DNA of 64,000 nucleotides from Oreohelix idahoensis (taxonomy: Eukaryota; Mollusca; Gastropoda; Stylommatophora; Oreohelicidae), in the NCBI GenBank assembly GCA_024509875.1, contig JAMPIV010014841.1, positions 372,001 to 436,000 of the forward strand, given 5' to 3'. The notes below the pieces were generated by a model. The model was not told the origin of the DNA, did not search any database, and worked only from the letters and a program-made list of their open reading frames with translations. Position 1 is the first letter of the stretch. The number at the start of each line of letters is the position of its first letter. Made by a program: the position numbers and the translations under genes. Positions 34,077-44,358 of this stretch are shown one piece after another.

Positions 34077-34690
34077 TTGATGTGAAGGAATTTTGGCTTA
34101 GGACTTTAGAAAGACAGTGTAAGCATTCTAAGGGGATTTTTATTTTTATTAGTCAGTAGTATTGCCATCAATTACCAGACCTCTAAATGTTAAAGCCAGG
34201 GTAGTGTAAGTTTCGTTGGTAATTATACGATGTCTAGCCAGTGAGTTTCTTTGATAAAGTTGGGTGCTGTTATTAATATAGAACTGAATTGGTATAGGAC
34301 CTAGGCCTGATGTAGTGTGAGGCTCGTAAACCATTAACTATAGGAATATAGTAGTGACAGTGAAGTGATGTTGTGACGCGTATCTGCCTAGGTCACAAGC
34401 TGGCCTCAGAAGCAATCAGGTCAGGTCAGCACGCGTTTGTGTTAAGCGTAAGAGACAAGCTGTTGTCTTGTGAAAAGGCAAGAAACATCATTGTAATCGA
34501 AAGCTGGGTACGCGCAAAGTAGCGAACGAACGAACGAACTTTATTTTCAAAGGGTTAAGAATTGGGCACGCAGGCCCAATACACTAGGGATTCTCCTGAC
34601 ATGGAGAACATATACCTCAGCGTGGAATTGCCTAGTAATTGCTACGTTGCCTTGTATTGTTTACATACTGTCACAATAACGCAGTAGGCC
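34077..34690. other. Spacer with a possible minus-strand retroelement tail
   Basis: At 34520-34555 the minus strand reads TTTGAAAATAAAGTTCGTTC followed by GTTCG repeats. This looks like a polyadenylation signal plus a (TTCG)n microsatellite tail of a minus-strand retroelement. The rest is unassigned. Confidence 0.35.
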
Positions 34691-34717
34691 AAAACCCGAA
34701 GCGGTTTAAATCGTCGT

Positions 34718-35179
34718 TTGTGTGAAGGACTGAGTGCAATCATCATTGCTAGATATACAGCCAGATGCCAATATATATATATATTCAGGATTCAGGCTTT
34801 CGAGCATAAATGTTATAGAAGAATTTTGCGCATTTGCTATAAAGAGCACAAAACAAATGTCTATGTTAGAGAGAAGATAAACACCTATGCAGGCCACCAA
34901 GAACCACTTTTGTCAATAGTGAAACGTCGAAAGCTTGCCTGGTTTGGGCATGTAACTCGTCATGACTCCCTTTCGAAAACGATCCTTCAGGGAACAGTCG
35001 AAGGTAAACGGAGAAGAGGAAGGCAGAGAAAACCCTGGGCTGATAACATCAAAGAATGGGCAGGACACGGTTTTTCCACACTTGTACGCATTGCTGAGGA
35101 TAGAGAGCAGTGGAGGACCCTGTCTGCTGATGCTTCCACCATGGCACCCCTACGACCCATGACGGGTTACGGGCTGAGA

Positions 35180-35182
<3 letters not shown>
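34718..35182 (+). pseudogene. LINE ORF2 C-terminal fragment with AT tail
   Basis: About 150 residues of the post-RT region: FEHKCYRRILRICYKEHKTN, LSIVKRRKLAWFGHVTRHDS, GKRRRGRQRKPWADNIKEW and RIAEDREQWRTLSADAS. The W-F-G-H-V-T-R and R-x-R-K-x-W-x-D-N-I-K boxes are the usual C-terminal signature of RTE/CR1-like LINEs. The frame is unbroken but truncated at its 5' side, with no RT core. The stop is followed at once by (AT)n, which probably began as the element's 3' tail. Confidence 0.85.

Positions 35183-35248
<66 letters not shown>
35180..35248. repeat. (AT)n microsatellite
   Basis: About 69 bases of AT directly after the LINE coding end. Confidence 0.97.
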
Positions 35249-35251
<3 letters not shown>

Positions 35252-35799
35252 ACCTAGGGCCCCTTCATCAGTTATTCTAGGGAGGAGAGGGAGATCATGC
35301 CTCTCGAATACTAACGGGAGGAGGTACCCGACGAAAGGTGACGCATCAGAGCCTCAGACGAGGCCGATAGCGACAGGAAGGCACAGAATTGAAGGAGAGG
35401 GGAGAGAGTGGAGTTAGTTGTTTTCAGGAACTGAAGAGTTAGATAGATCATACTTGGAGGTGAGCCTCTGAGTTAGTTCTGCAGAATTAAGTGGTGTAGA
35501 ATTTAGTTGTGTAGAAGGTCGTTGTGTAGGACAGCAGGGAACGCCTTCAGACACTGTAGTCAGATTAGTTATAAATTCTTCCTCTGACTGGTTAAACGGG
35601 ACAGACTGAAAACTAGTGGAGTGTAGCCTTGTGGTGTGTGGGACTCCACAGTGTATTTAGATAGTAATAGTAGTGTTCAGTTGGTGGTGGCTCTTACATA
35701 GAGACACCCCCCAACGTTTAAAATTTGTAACTTTATTTGTTTCGTGTAGATGTGGAAGAGAGCGTGGAAATTTGATATTTGTGTCATTCATTTATTTGT
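35249..35799. other. Unassigned region
   Basis: No gene or named repeat recognised. Confidence 0.3.
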
Positions 35800-36335
35800 T
35801 CTTTTTTCCAGCTTGTGCGAACTCGCACGTTATTGTTTATTTTTTGCTGTGGTAAAAATGAGTGTTTTGTTTTTAATAAACTTATAAATGTGCACTGAAT
35901 CAGTTTGTCTTTCACTATACTGTACCTGTATTCTTTAACTGTACAGTTGTGTCTGTGGATAGTAATTAGTGTAAACCTTATCTTATCGGAGCAAGTGGTG
36001 GTGAGGTAATAGCTTTAAAAACAAGTCAAAAGTGGCGAGGGAGAGTCAATTTAGGTTCTCACCCTTGAAACTATAAGTCTCATCCTCTACCGTCACTTTA
36101 ATTCTCATCTTAATTTATCTTCTCAGACTTTCCTCAGAAGTGGTGTCTGGTCTCTTTACTCAGACAAACTCTTATATAAGCCATTTTGTGACAGTTTGTA
36201 ATGTAGATATATGTCCATTCCAGTACTGTACTTGCTTCAGCAGTGAAAAAGAGGAAATGTTTCGCTTTACGTCGATTTTTGTTTTATGACAGCGGCCTGG
36301 AACCTAACATGCCGTATGAGCGAGGTGTGCCTGTA
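35800..36335 (-). mobile_element. pogo/Tigger-like transposon right end
   Basis: The stretch ends GTATGAGCGAGGTGTGCCTG then TA. Inward lie TTTCGCTTTACGTCGATTTT and CAGTACTGTACTTGCTTCAG. CAG-type termini at TA with CGCTTTACGTCG-like subterminal sequence fit pogo/Tigger elements. The left end at 28531 has a related but not identical terminus. The inner boundary given is approximate. Confidence 0.5.
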
Positions 36336-36884
36336 TCACTTTGTGTGATGGAATTAGTGGTAAGGAACAGATCATAAGAGTTACAGGATTGAATAGAACA
36401 AGAATAGAAGCAAAACACGCTTGTAACGAGATGCAAGCCAAATGTTTAGGAAGCAATTTTAACATAGTGTTTATAGCAACGCAAGTCCCAGTAGACAGTC
36501 GAAGATTATAATAATACAAAGCTGAAAGTGGTAAACCAGCAGAAAAACAGAGTCATCTCATTCACAATTCGTGTAGAAAAATATTTTCCAGAATAAACTA
36601 CATTGAGAATAAGATCCATTGCATTAAGCATTTCATTCAAGACACGAACAAAAATAAATGTATTTGAACCTCGTTTACGCCAAGAAAGATCTGTGAAACA
36701 AACAAATAGACACGAAGAAGCATGCAATGTAGTGTTCTAGGTCAGAAGGAAATCTTCGAATTATAATATACATGGTCTATATGCAAACTCTGACATATTT
36801 TAGATGAATTAATATAGAATGGCGTACCCTGGACGATGTTAGCGATTTTTACCACAAAAGTTCAAATGATAGCAAATATATACA
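36336..36884. other. Unassigned region
   Basis: Two small minus frames (36304-36519, 36506-36727) show no recognisable domain. Confidence 0.3.
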
Positions 36885-37195
36885 TACGACGATACGTCAA
36901 GGCCTAAAAACCCAACCCCTGCATACCCACATAGAACAGTCCCAACTAAGATGGTCTGACCATGTCTGCAGAATGGGGGAAGATCGGCTACCACGACATG
37001 CATGGGAAACTAAGAGCCATGGATCCAGACCTCCAGGACGACCCAGAGTCCGCTGGGAGGACAACATTAGACAATCTTTGAAGGACCGAGGACTAGAATG
37101 GAATCAGGCCAGGAGGAAGACAGCCGATAGGATAGTATAGCGCTCTCTCTTCCAAACCTCTACACCTCACGGTTGAAGGGGTAAGTAAGTTAAAT
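36885..37195 (+). pseudogene. LINE 3' terminal fragment
   Basis: Reads HIEQSQLRWSDHVCRMGEDR, then HGSRPPGRPRVRWEDNIRQS, then RKTADRIVWRS with a stop in the W-R box. This is the Q-x-R-W-x-x-H-V-x-R-M / GRP-x-x-R-W-x-D-N-I C-terminal signature of LINE ORF2. The text ends GGGGTAAGTAAGTTAA, a short (TAAG)n tail. It is a family distinct from those at 1306 and 34718. Confidence 0.72.
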
Positions 37196-38509
37196 GTCCT
37201 AACGTCTAAAGAATATTATATATTTAAGTATCCATAATTAATACACAGACATGTCTGACTTTAACACAAAGGTGCTTAAAGGATGTGTTATGTTACCCCT
37301 AAAAAAAAAACTATATATTATGAGTGGGATAACATACGAAGCACATCCATAATAGACGTCATTGAAAAGTTAATGAAAGACATACTGCAAAAGTGCAAAA
37401 GGAGCCCAAGACCACACAGTTCCAGTAAGCACAAGGTAAACAGAATTTTAGAATTCTGACGCTTTGCAACATATTTCACTCTCAGGGGCCCATACATCCC
37501 AATGAAAAGAAAAAGCTGATAAAAAGCATATTCATACCAACACTTTGCTATTAATGTCTAAAAAAAAAAAACACTATCTAAAGCGTAGAGCACAACCTAT
37601 GAAATCAGACGTGTGAAAAAAAAATCCTGTGCATGCTAAACACAGGAGAAGGAAACGACCCGGATGTTGGTTGCATTACCACTATACATCTATAGAGATA
37701 ATGAAAGTGTAATAGCGTTAGTGACTCACTAGATGCTGCACAATCAGCTACAGCAAACAAGTCTTTGGCAGAAGATAATCTTGTTTCAGCAAAAGGGGCG
37801 CACGAGGGGAAGGTAGAGATTGTTAAAAAGATCTTTGAAACAATATCGCAAGGCGCTACCTATTTCATTACACTAAACACAAGATTGAAAAATTAGCGGT
37901 ACGTCTGAAAATGAAATAAACTTATTTTGTGGCATTGATGGACAACTATTTGACTACATTAGTTTCATGTCTTTCTGTCAAATCATCAAATGATCCAACG
38001 CTACAGTTACAGTGGTTCTGTCAATATTAGAATCAATGATCCGATCAGTGTACTTCGATCTGTATTGATATTTATTCCATGGTGAGGATTTGTATGCAGC
38101 TTGTACCATATTTTTTTAAATAGAAAACGTTGCCAATCTGTATGATTATAGGGACTGATTTTTTTCAATAATATTTGACTCTGTGAAAGAATATCCGTTC
38201 GTCTAATTCCTTTTCACTATGTGAGACTGTGTTTGTCTCTGGTGAATCAAACTTTACAATATGAGATTTTCTTTGTAATTATGTAATTTTTGCTAAAAAA
38301 AATTAGCCTGTCTGTCTAATACTGTGAAGATCATTTTTTTTCGCGTGCTCTATATAAATAAGTGGGGAATTCTATTTTCACTCGGTGGAACTATTTAAAT
38401 GTCTTGTATCAATTTTTACAATGCAAGACTGTCTGTCTAAATATGTGAAGTTAATTGTTACAAACTGACGCTGTCCGCCTAGTTATATGAAGTATAGTAT
38501 TATACTATC
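37196..38509. other. Unassigned AT-rich region
   Basis: No coding region, RNA gene or named repeat was recognised in 1.3 kb. It has several A or T homopolymers. Confidence 0.35.
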
Positions 38510-39200
38510 CATCCGTTTAGCAGAGTGGTTAGAGCAAAGGTACCGGGTTCCAAACACAGTGGCATCGCTTTTCAATCTACGCGTTGAGAGCTGCGCACGA
38601 TCATTGAAGATTTCGGGTTTTCCCGATAGATGGCGCTTTCAGTTTTCGTTGCGTATGCTTTGTAAAAGAAGTAAAATGCGTCCTGAAGGATGATGTCAAA
38701 GTGAAAGTGTGACGTCAGAGGAAGATTAAACGTTGGTTGGGCCGGTGGAAGGTCAAGGTGTCCATTTGATCTGTGCATTAGTCATATCCCTTCAGGTTTT
38801 GTGAAATTCCGAGGCAGGTTGGCCACCCAGGTATCCATGGGGATAAATAGTTAAATCCCAGGCAGGGATATTGTATGTGCAGTTTTAATTAATCCGGGCC
38901 CGACTATATAAATATGTGCAGTACAAATGACATGGGTCATGTCAGAAGATACCAGACGTATGATGTCAGAAAGTGAAGCCTGAAATGATCTCTACACAGT
39001 TTGTTCTGTTGCATTTATTACGTGAATTAAACCTTGGATTGTCCTGGCCTGTAAAGATTCCTAAAATATAAACTGTCAGGGTTACACAACACTACGCAGC
39101 TGTAAATGGGTACCTAACTCTGGGAAGGCAAAGACAGCAAGTAATGGAATTGGTCAACCCGCCACTCGAACCTGGACCTAATACTTCACTCACCTATGAC
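38510..39200 (+). repeat. tRNA-headed SINE candidate plus core-like domain
   Basis: TTAGCAGAGTGGTTAGAGCA at 38517-38536 resembles a tRNA A box. GGGTTCCAAAC at 38545-38555 resembles a B box, at about the spacing of a tRNA gene, but the acceptor stem does not fold into a tRNA. Further on, GCTGTAAATGGGTACCTAAC (39100) and the following GGGAAGGCAAAGACAGCAAG, TGGTCAAC and CTTCACTCACCTATGAC are echoed at 56340-56460. Whether head and core are one SINE is inferred. Confidence 0.5.
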
Positions 39201-39555
39201 ATAATTTGCTATGGAATTATTTTTTTAAAAACTTTTTAGTCTGTTTAAAATGTATTAGTAATGTAGCAATCCATTGTATTACACTGAGATCAGTTTCACA
39301 GTATGATTTCTAATTCTGAATTGATCCATCTTCTTTAAGTTCATTTCATGTTTCCTAATATTTCAACACCCTTACATAATACTATATTCCATCTCTACTT
39401 CAGCTTATTTTAAGAAAAATGTGTTCACAGTTCTGTGGCTGTTAGAAGAAAATAAGGATATATTACGTTAACACTAAATTTTGTACGATGATCCAAACTG
39501 TTAACTGTACGATATTGTGTAAGATGATAGGTTAAACTATATGACCTCGATTTAC
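39201..39555. other. Unassigned AT-rich spacer
   Basis: Nothing recognised. Confidence 0.3.
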
Positions 39556-39690
39556 GACCACCAATATACTGGTGAAACTGTAGAAATACAGGGGCCTCGG
39601 AACAGTATAAAGCCTATGCTACTTCCGGTCGCGGAAATTGATGTTTCAACCCGATATGTGCGGGCCAAAATCAATGACGCAGTCAGTTTT
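39556..39690 (+). pseudogene. Retroviral-type protease fragment of a related gypsy element
   Basis: The frame reads QYTGETVEIQGPRNSIKPM, LPVAEIDVSTRYVRAKINDA. The complete gypsy element has QYTTETVEIQGATKDIPLM, LPIARITVKTRYVEGEIRAA at about 43714-43840. This is the flap region of an aspartic protease, so a second, diverged gypsy copy of the same lineage once lay just outside the complete one. The catalytic DTG is not present and the similarity ends abruptly on both sides. Confidence 0.72.
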
Positions 39691-39869
39691 GGCCAAAAGT
39701 TAATATGGAATAAAACAGTACTAAGGCGACGAATGTTGGCTGATTTCACTGACTTCAGTTTTTATATCTCAGTTTTTGATGCGAGAGCTTACAGGAAAAC
39801 AAATTCACACTTGTTCAAACTAAGTAATGTGTGGCCGATACTTACATGACTTTTCCGTGTTAGTCACAG

Positions 39870-40020
39870 CGTCTCTGATGAGACAACGAAAGAACGGAAC
39901 TACTGTTTCCTGAGGTATGTCGTAAAAGGTGACTAATTTAAAGCTGTAAACTTCTTCATGTTAAATAAGTCCCCACATAAACTACAGCTGCAGAGAACTG
40001 TCTTAAACAGACAAAGGTCA
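39870..40020 (+). repeat. Dispersed SINE-like repeat, copy 3
   Basis: GTCTCTGATGAGACAACGAA and TGAGGTATGTCGTAAAAGGT, then GACTAAT, align with 5605-5680 (GTCTCTGAGGAAACAATGAA, AATGTCGTACGAGGCGACTA). Confidence 0.5.
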
Positions 40021-40204
40021 GCTGAGGCGTGGCTCTATGCACCGTAAAGGACGAAAAATATATTGATAATGACTTACACGAATACCCAGCTATATCTCAA
40101 ATCAGAGGCCGGCATAAGGTAGATCCCAATTAACCGATAGGTGGCAAAGGGTGGTTTGATACATTTCTAGGTGAAGGAGGGGAAAAGAGAAAAAACAGTT
40201 TATG

Positions 40205-40209
40205 CAGGC
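40205..40209. repeat. Target-site duplication, left (CAGGC)
   Basis: CAGGC precedes the left LTR and is repeated at 48744-48748 after the right LTR. Confidence 0.88.
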
Positions 40210-42099
40210 TGTCATAAAATTAACAGTGATACAACGTAAAAATATCTCCAAAGGATAAAATGTAGGGATAAAAAATGCGTAAGTTACTAGAAGGCATGAT
40301 CGCCCACGCCGCAGGTCATCACCCGCCATGGAAATTAAATTGCTGAAACGGTTACCATTTGAACGGGATGAGAACGGCGGATCAAAAGGAAAAAAATATG
40401 ACTGAAAAATTGCGTGAGACTAGCAAGGCTTAGAAGATGCAATTGGGGGGGAAACGGAGGAAAATTCACGTCCCCAAATTGACACGAGGTACGGAAATGG
40501 ACGCTTATGCGATACCAAGCCTTTATTTGAATTCAGCGGCAAAAGCATTACAACGCAGATGCTTGAAATATTACAAAATTAAAAAAGTAACTTTTTCTTA
40601 ATACTAATGTTAGGAATATAAAAATTAGCTGGCCGGATGGCCCATTTTGAGCAGTGAAATAATATGCTTTTATTTATACAGACGGATAGATAATAATGAA
40701 GACATTGACAAAAGACTGTGTTGTTCACATCAGCGAAAGACTGCATTGAATCAAACATGTCACTAATTTGCACAAAAACCGCGACCTTGAGACTCAAGTG
40801 TTCAAATCTAGTTAGAATGAAAGAGAGGGACATTGGTGGGAGCTGTGGCTAAAAATAACTTTACAGACAAAATTTGTAGAGGGGACGGATAGGTTGGTTC
40901 AAAAACCAAGTACGTTTTTTGTGAAAACGCAAGTAGAGACGGACGGACTAACAGATAAAAATCCATACTTGACTGAAGCATGACTGAAATGACTTTAGTG
41001 TAGGAAATTTGAATTTGAAAAAAACACAAGGCATTGATTGGCCACAGACAATCATATTATCAGCGCTCAGACGCGCTTTTTTGCCATTCCTCAATAGTTG
41101 TCCAGTGATAGACACAGTAAATTTTAAGTGTGGTGATTTCCAATGAAGTAAATTGAAATAAGTTCAGGGACGCCATACTATAGCCAGCAGCTCAGCTGAG
41201 TTTTGCTAGCATTTCTGTGTTCTTTATTCATAATCTGAGCTGTGAGTTTTTTATGTTGACACCAAAAGGCGGTGTCAAATGCTGGGTAAATAATTGACAG
41301 TGAGGACCCGTGCAGTGTCGCATCTCGGCAGAACAGCCTTGTATTGCCCCCAAGCACGGAGAGGTGGGGCCACCCGATATATTGCCCCCAAGCACGGAGA
41401 GGTGGGGCCACCAGATTCCAGCACCAGAACTACTCTTTCAAAGTTACGTAAGCAGGCTGGTCTGCTGGATTTACACCAACTTCATAGACATAGCACCCAA
41501 AGTGAATTACTACTAAAACATCCCATTTCCTTCCATCATTAATGGACAATGTTTGGTAGGCTTAGACAGGGAGGGATGAAGCCACCCCAACAGCACATCT
41601 ATTCATCGTTCTCCCAGGGAAAATAAAATTATGAACTGTAGAAATATTAACTAATCGTGAAAATTGTATACGTACACACCTTTTATTTATCATGCCATTT
41701 ATTCATGCCATTCACTCATAAATTCCAAAATCTTTTCATATGTTCTGGCCAAAATAAAACCTTGGTTCAGAACAAATAAATTTAAAAAAGATTTACTTTC
41801 TAAAATTTCACCAGCTGAATTTAGTTCATTGTGTTCTAAATTTTATTGATAATATTATATTATTTAATATCTGTGTGTGTGTGTGTTTGTATATGTCAAT
41901 ACAACACACTACATTCAGTACCCTAGATTTTAACGTAGCCACATTCATTAGAAAAAAAGATAGGTGTGAGGTCGTAGTGGTAGCAAGAAAGGCCTTCTGA
42001 AAATTCACAGCTACATTTTATCTCAGGAGCCTTCACAGCTGACCTCATACATCACACTTAGTAATATCACCATCATACAATACCATCAAAACCACTACA
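40210..42099 (+). repeat. Left LTR, about 1890 bp
   Basis: Starts TGTCATAAAATTAACAGTGA and ends CATCAAAACCACTACA. It is nearly identical to 46821-48743 apart from scattered substitutions and homopolymer differences, including G7 here versus a long G tract in the right LTR. It contains a 38-bp tandem pair (ATTGCCCCCAAGCACGGAGA) at 41343-41418 that is present in both LTRs. LTR promoter and polyadenylation signals are expected but were not pinned down; AATAAA occurs near 41623. Confidence 0.95.
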
Positions 42100-42104
42100 T
42101 ATAT

Positions 42105-42122
42105 TGGGGTCTTGTCCAGGGA
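42105..42122 (+). other. Primer-binding site candidate
   Basis: TGGGGTCTTGTCCAGGG begins 6 bases after the left LTR. It starts with TGG, the complement of the tRNA CCA end. The tRNA was not identified. Confidence 0.55.
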
Positions 42123-42367
42123 TAATTAGCATAAACAGTAATATAAGGATCTCCTGGTGGGAGAAATAAAATTAGGGGAACAAAATTGTAAAATTCCCTT
42201 AAAATTAAAAGTGTCCCTTTAAATTAAAAGGGCAATTAGAAGTTGGTGAATCTTCACAGCCAGTGTTAGTTAATTAATTAATTAGAATTATTTTAGTCTA
42301 GAGTAATTATAAGTACTTTAGTGGTTGGAAATTTTACTTTGCTTATTGCTAGATTTGTTTAAAAAGT

Positions 42368-43441
42368 ATGGCGGAGCTGGCAAAATTTAGATCAGCTGCT
42401 GTGCTGACCGCAAAGGAGATGGGAATGGATGGTCAGATTTTAATTCAATACGTAACGGCTGAATGTGATAAGTATATTGAAAGGGAAGAAAGAAGACTAG
42501 AAAAAGAGGTTGAAAAAAATTGAGGCGGATAGAGAAATTAAGAGGCTGCAGAGAAGATTAGAGGCTGACAAAGAGGCTGCAGCATTAGAGGCAGAAGAAA
42601 AAAGATTGACTGCCGAAAGGGAGGCAGCAGAAAGAAAGGCCGAAAGGGAGGCAGAAGATAAAAGGTTGCAAAGGGAGCATGAATTACGACTAAGGGAGCT
42701 GGAGTTACAAGGCCAGGCTCCTGAAAATGGTGCCAGCCCTTTTGCCTCAGATGCTACGCCTAGTCTGGGAGCCTCAACCTCAGCTATGGGGTTTCATTTA
42801 GACCATTTTGTTGAGAAAGACGATGACATAGAGGGGTACCTAGGACGTTTTGAGTTATTAGCTACTACATATGGGTTAGAGAGAGAGAGAGGTGGAGTTT
42901 AAAGCTATCACAAGGACTGAGAGGTACTTCTTATGAAGTCTTTGCTAAAATGAACAGGGAAGACCAAGACAATTATGACATGTTAAAGCAGGCTTTGTTA
43001 TTGAGGTACGAAAAAAAATGGTGAATTTTATCGTAAGAAATTTAGAAATGCCAAACTGTTGTCTGGGGAGACATACCACCAATTCTCTGCTAGACTGGAA
43101 ACCTATTTGGAGAAATGGACTGCTCTGGGGAAGACCCAAGATCTTAAAGAAATGATCATGATTGAGCAATTGAGAGAGTCCATGGCTCCAGACATGAGAA
43201 AATTCCTCATGGAACAAGGTGCAGAGAAATTGGGGGAGGTTTTAAATGTCGCTGAGAGGTATCAGGCAGCCCAGGCAGAGGTAAGTGGTGCTAAAAAGAA
43301 GCACATAGATAATTTTAAAGCTCCACAGCCATTTAATAAATTTGACAATAGAGAACAGGGTAATAGAGGTAGGACAAACTTTGAGCGGCCAAGAAATGAC
43401 TATCGCGACAGAAACTCACAGTTCAATGACCAAAAAAAATA
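42368..43441 (+). pseudogene. Gypsy gag (capsid), four frame changes
   Basis: Begins MAELAKFRSAAVLTAKEMGM. It continues as a long charged coiled coil (EADREIKRLQRRLEADKEAA...EREAERKAE), then GFHLDHFVEKDDDIEGYLGR and the capsid region NYDMLKQALLLRYEK, ETYHQFSARLETYLEKWTAL, SMAPDMRKFLMEQGAEKL. Capsid protein packages the element's RNA into cytoplasmic particles. The frame is lost at an A7 run (42513-42519), in a GA repeat (about 42877-42890), at an A8 run (43011-43018) and at an A8 run (43432-43439). The three A-runs each need one A fewer to restore the frame. Otherwise it is clean, with no nonsense substitutions. Confidence 0.88.
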
Positions 43442-44358
43442 ATGAAAGGAAACCGTTTAACCAAGGAAAAAGATGGTGTAAATGGTGCAAGAAAGATAAC
43501 CATAACACCGAATTTTGTAGAAGGAAACCTTCAAACATTGCTGCAATGAAGTCGGGGACTCAACGATTAAAGGTTAATCCTAATGGACAACAGGAACCTT
43601 ATCACCCCCCAGTTTGTGAGGATGTTATTTGTAATGGAGTCACCATAAGGTGCCTTTATGATACAGGTTTGGATTATGATTCAGTTGTGAAGTCTAGCCT
43701 AGTGGACCCAAGTCAGTATACCACAGAAACAGTGGAAATACAAGGGGCGACTAAGGACATACCACTCATGACACTTCCCATCGCAAGGATAACGGTGAAA
43801 ACTCGCTATGTGGAAGGAGAAATCAGAGCAGCAGTGATAGATGAACCAATCTATCCTCTGATATTGGGGTGTAGATACGTCTTCTTGGGGAATCCCGAGA
43901 GGCCTGTGATCATGGCGACAGTGCAGACCAGGTCACAGAAGAAGGAGGAAGAAGGTGAACCTATAAATGCTCATCCAGAGGAGATGAGAAAGGCGCAGGC
44001 TGAGGATAGGACACTCAAGCCATGTTTTAAAAAATTGCCCAAATGCCACACACCTCCGAGCAAGGGGGAATATTTCATGAAGAACAAACTATTATATAGG
44101 AAGGCCGGAACTGGAACAAATGGTCACAACCAGCTGGTTCTTCCCACTTCATATAGGGATAAAGTGATGGAACTCGGGCATGCGATTCCCTTCAGTGGTC
44201 ACATGGGGATCAGCGCCACAGGACAGCGTATAGCTTGTCATTACTTCTGGCCAGGGATAACGGAGGATATAAAAAGATATGTCAAATCCTGCCCTGAATG
44301 TCAAAGGGTAACTCCAAAGCACTGGACTGCTCCTGAAACTCTAGGGGAATGCCCATAG
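43440..44358 (+). pseudogene. Gypsy nucleocapsid, protease and integrase N-terminus
   Basis: Reads RWCKWCKKDNHNTEFCRRKP, a CCHC zinc knuckle. It is followed by a protease with IRCLYDTGLDYDSVVKSSL (catalytic DTG) and flap VEIQGATKDIPL, then YPLILGCRYVF. Next come a linker and the integrase HHCC zinc finger (GHAIPFSGHMGISATGQRIA, YVKSCPECQR). The frame ends at 44356-44358, where one base is missing relative to the next frame. The protease processes Gag-Pol; the HHCC domain helps integrase bind DNA. Its position directly before integrase and RT establishes the unusual domain order. Confidence 0.9.

Noticed and set aside
38517..38590. Genuine tRNA gene
   Set aside because: A- and B-box-like motifs are present, but no acceptor stem pairs and the anticodon arm is absent. 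SINE origin fits better.
44340..44358. Programmed frameshift between protease and integrase
   Set aside because: It falls inside the integrase, between its zinc finger and core, where a frameshift would not make biological sense. A simple indel is more likely.
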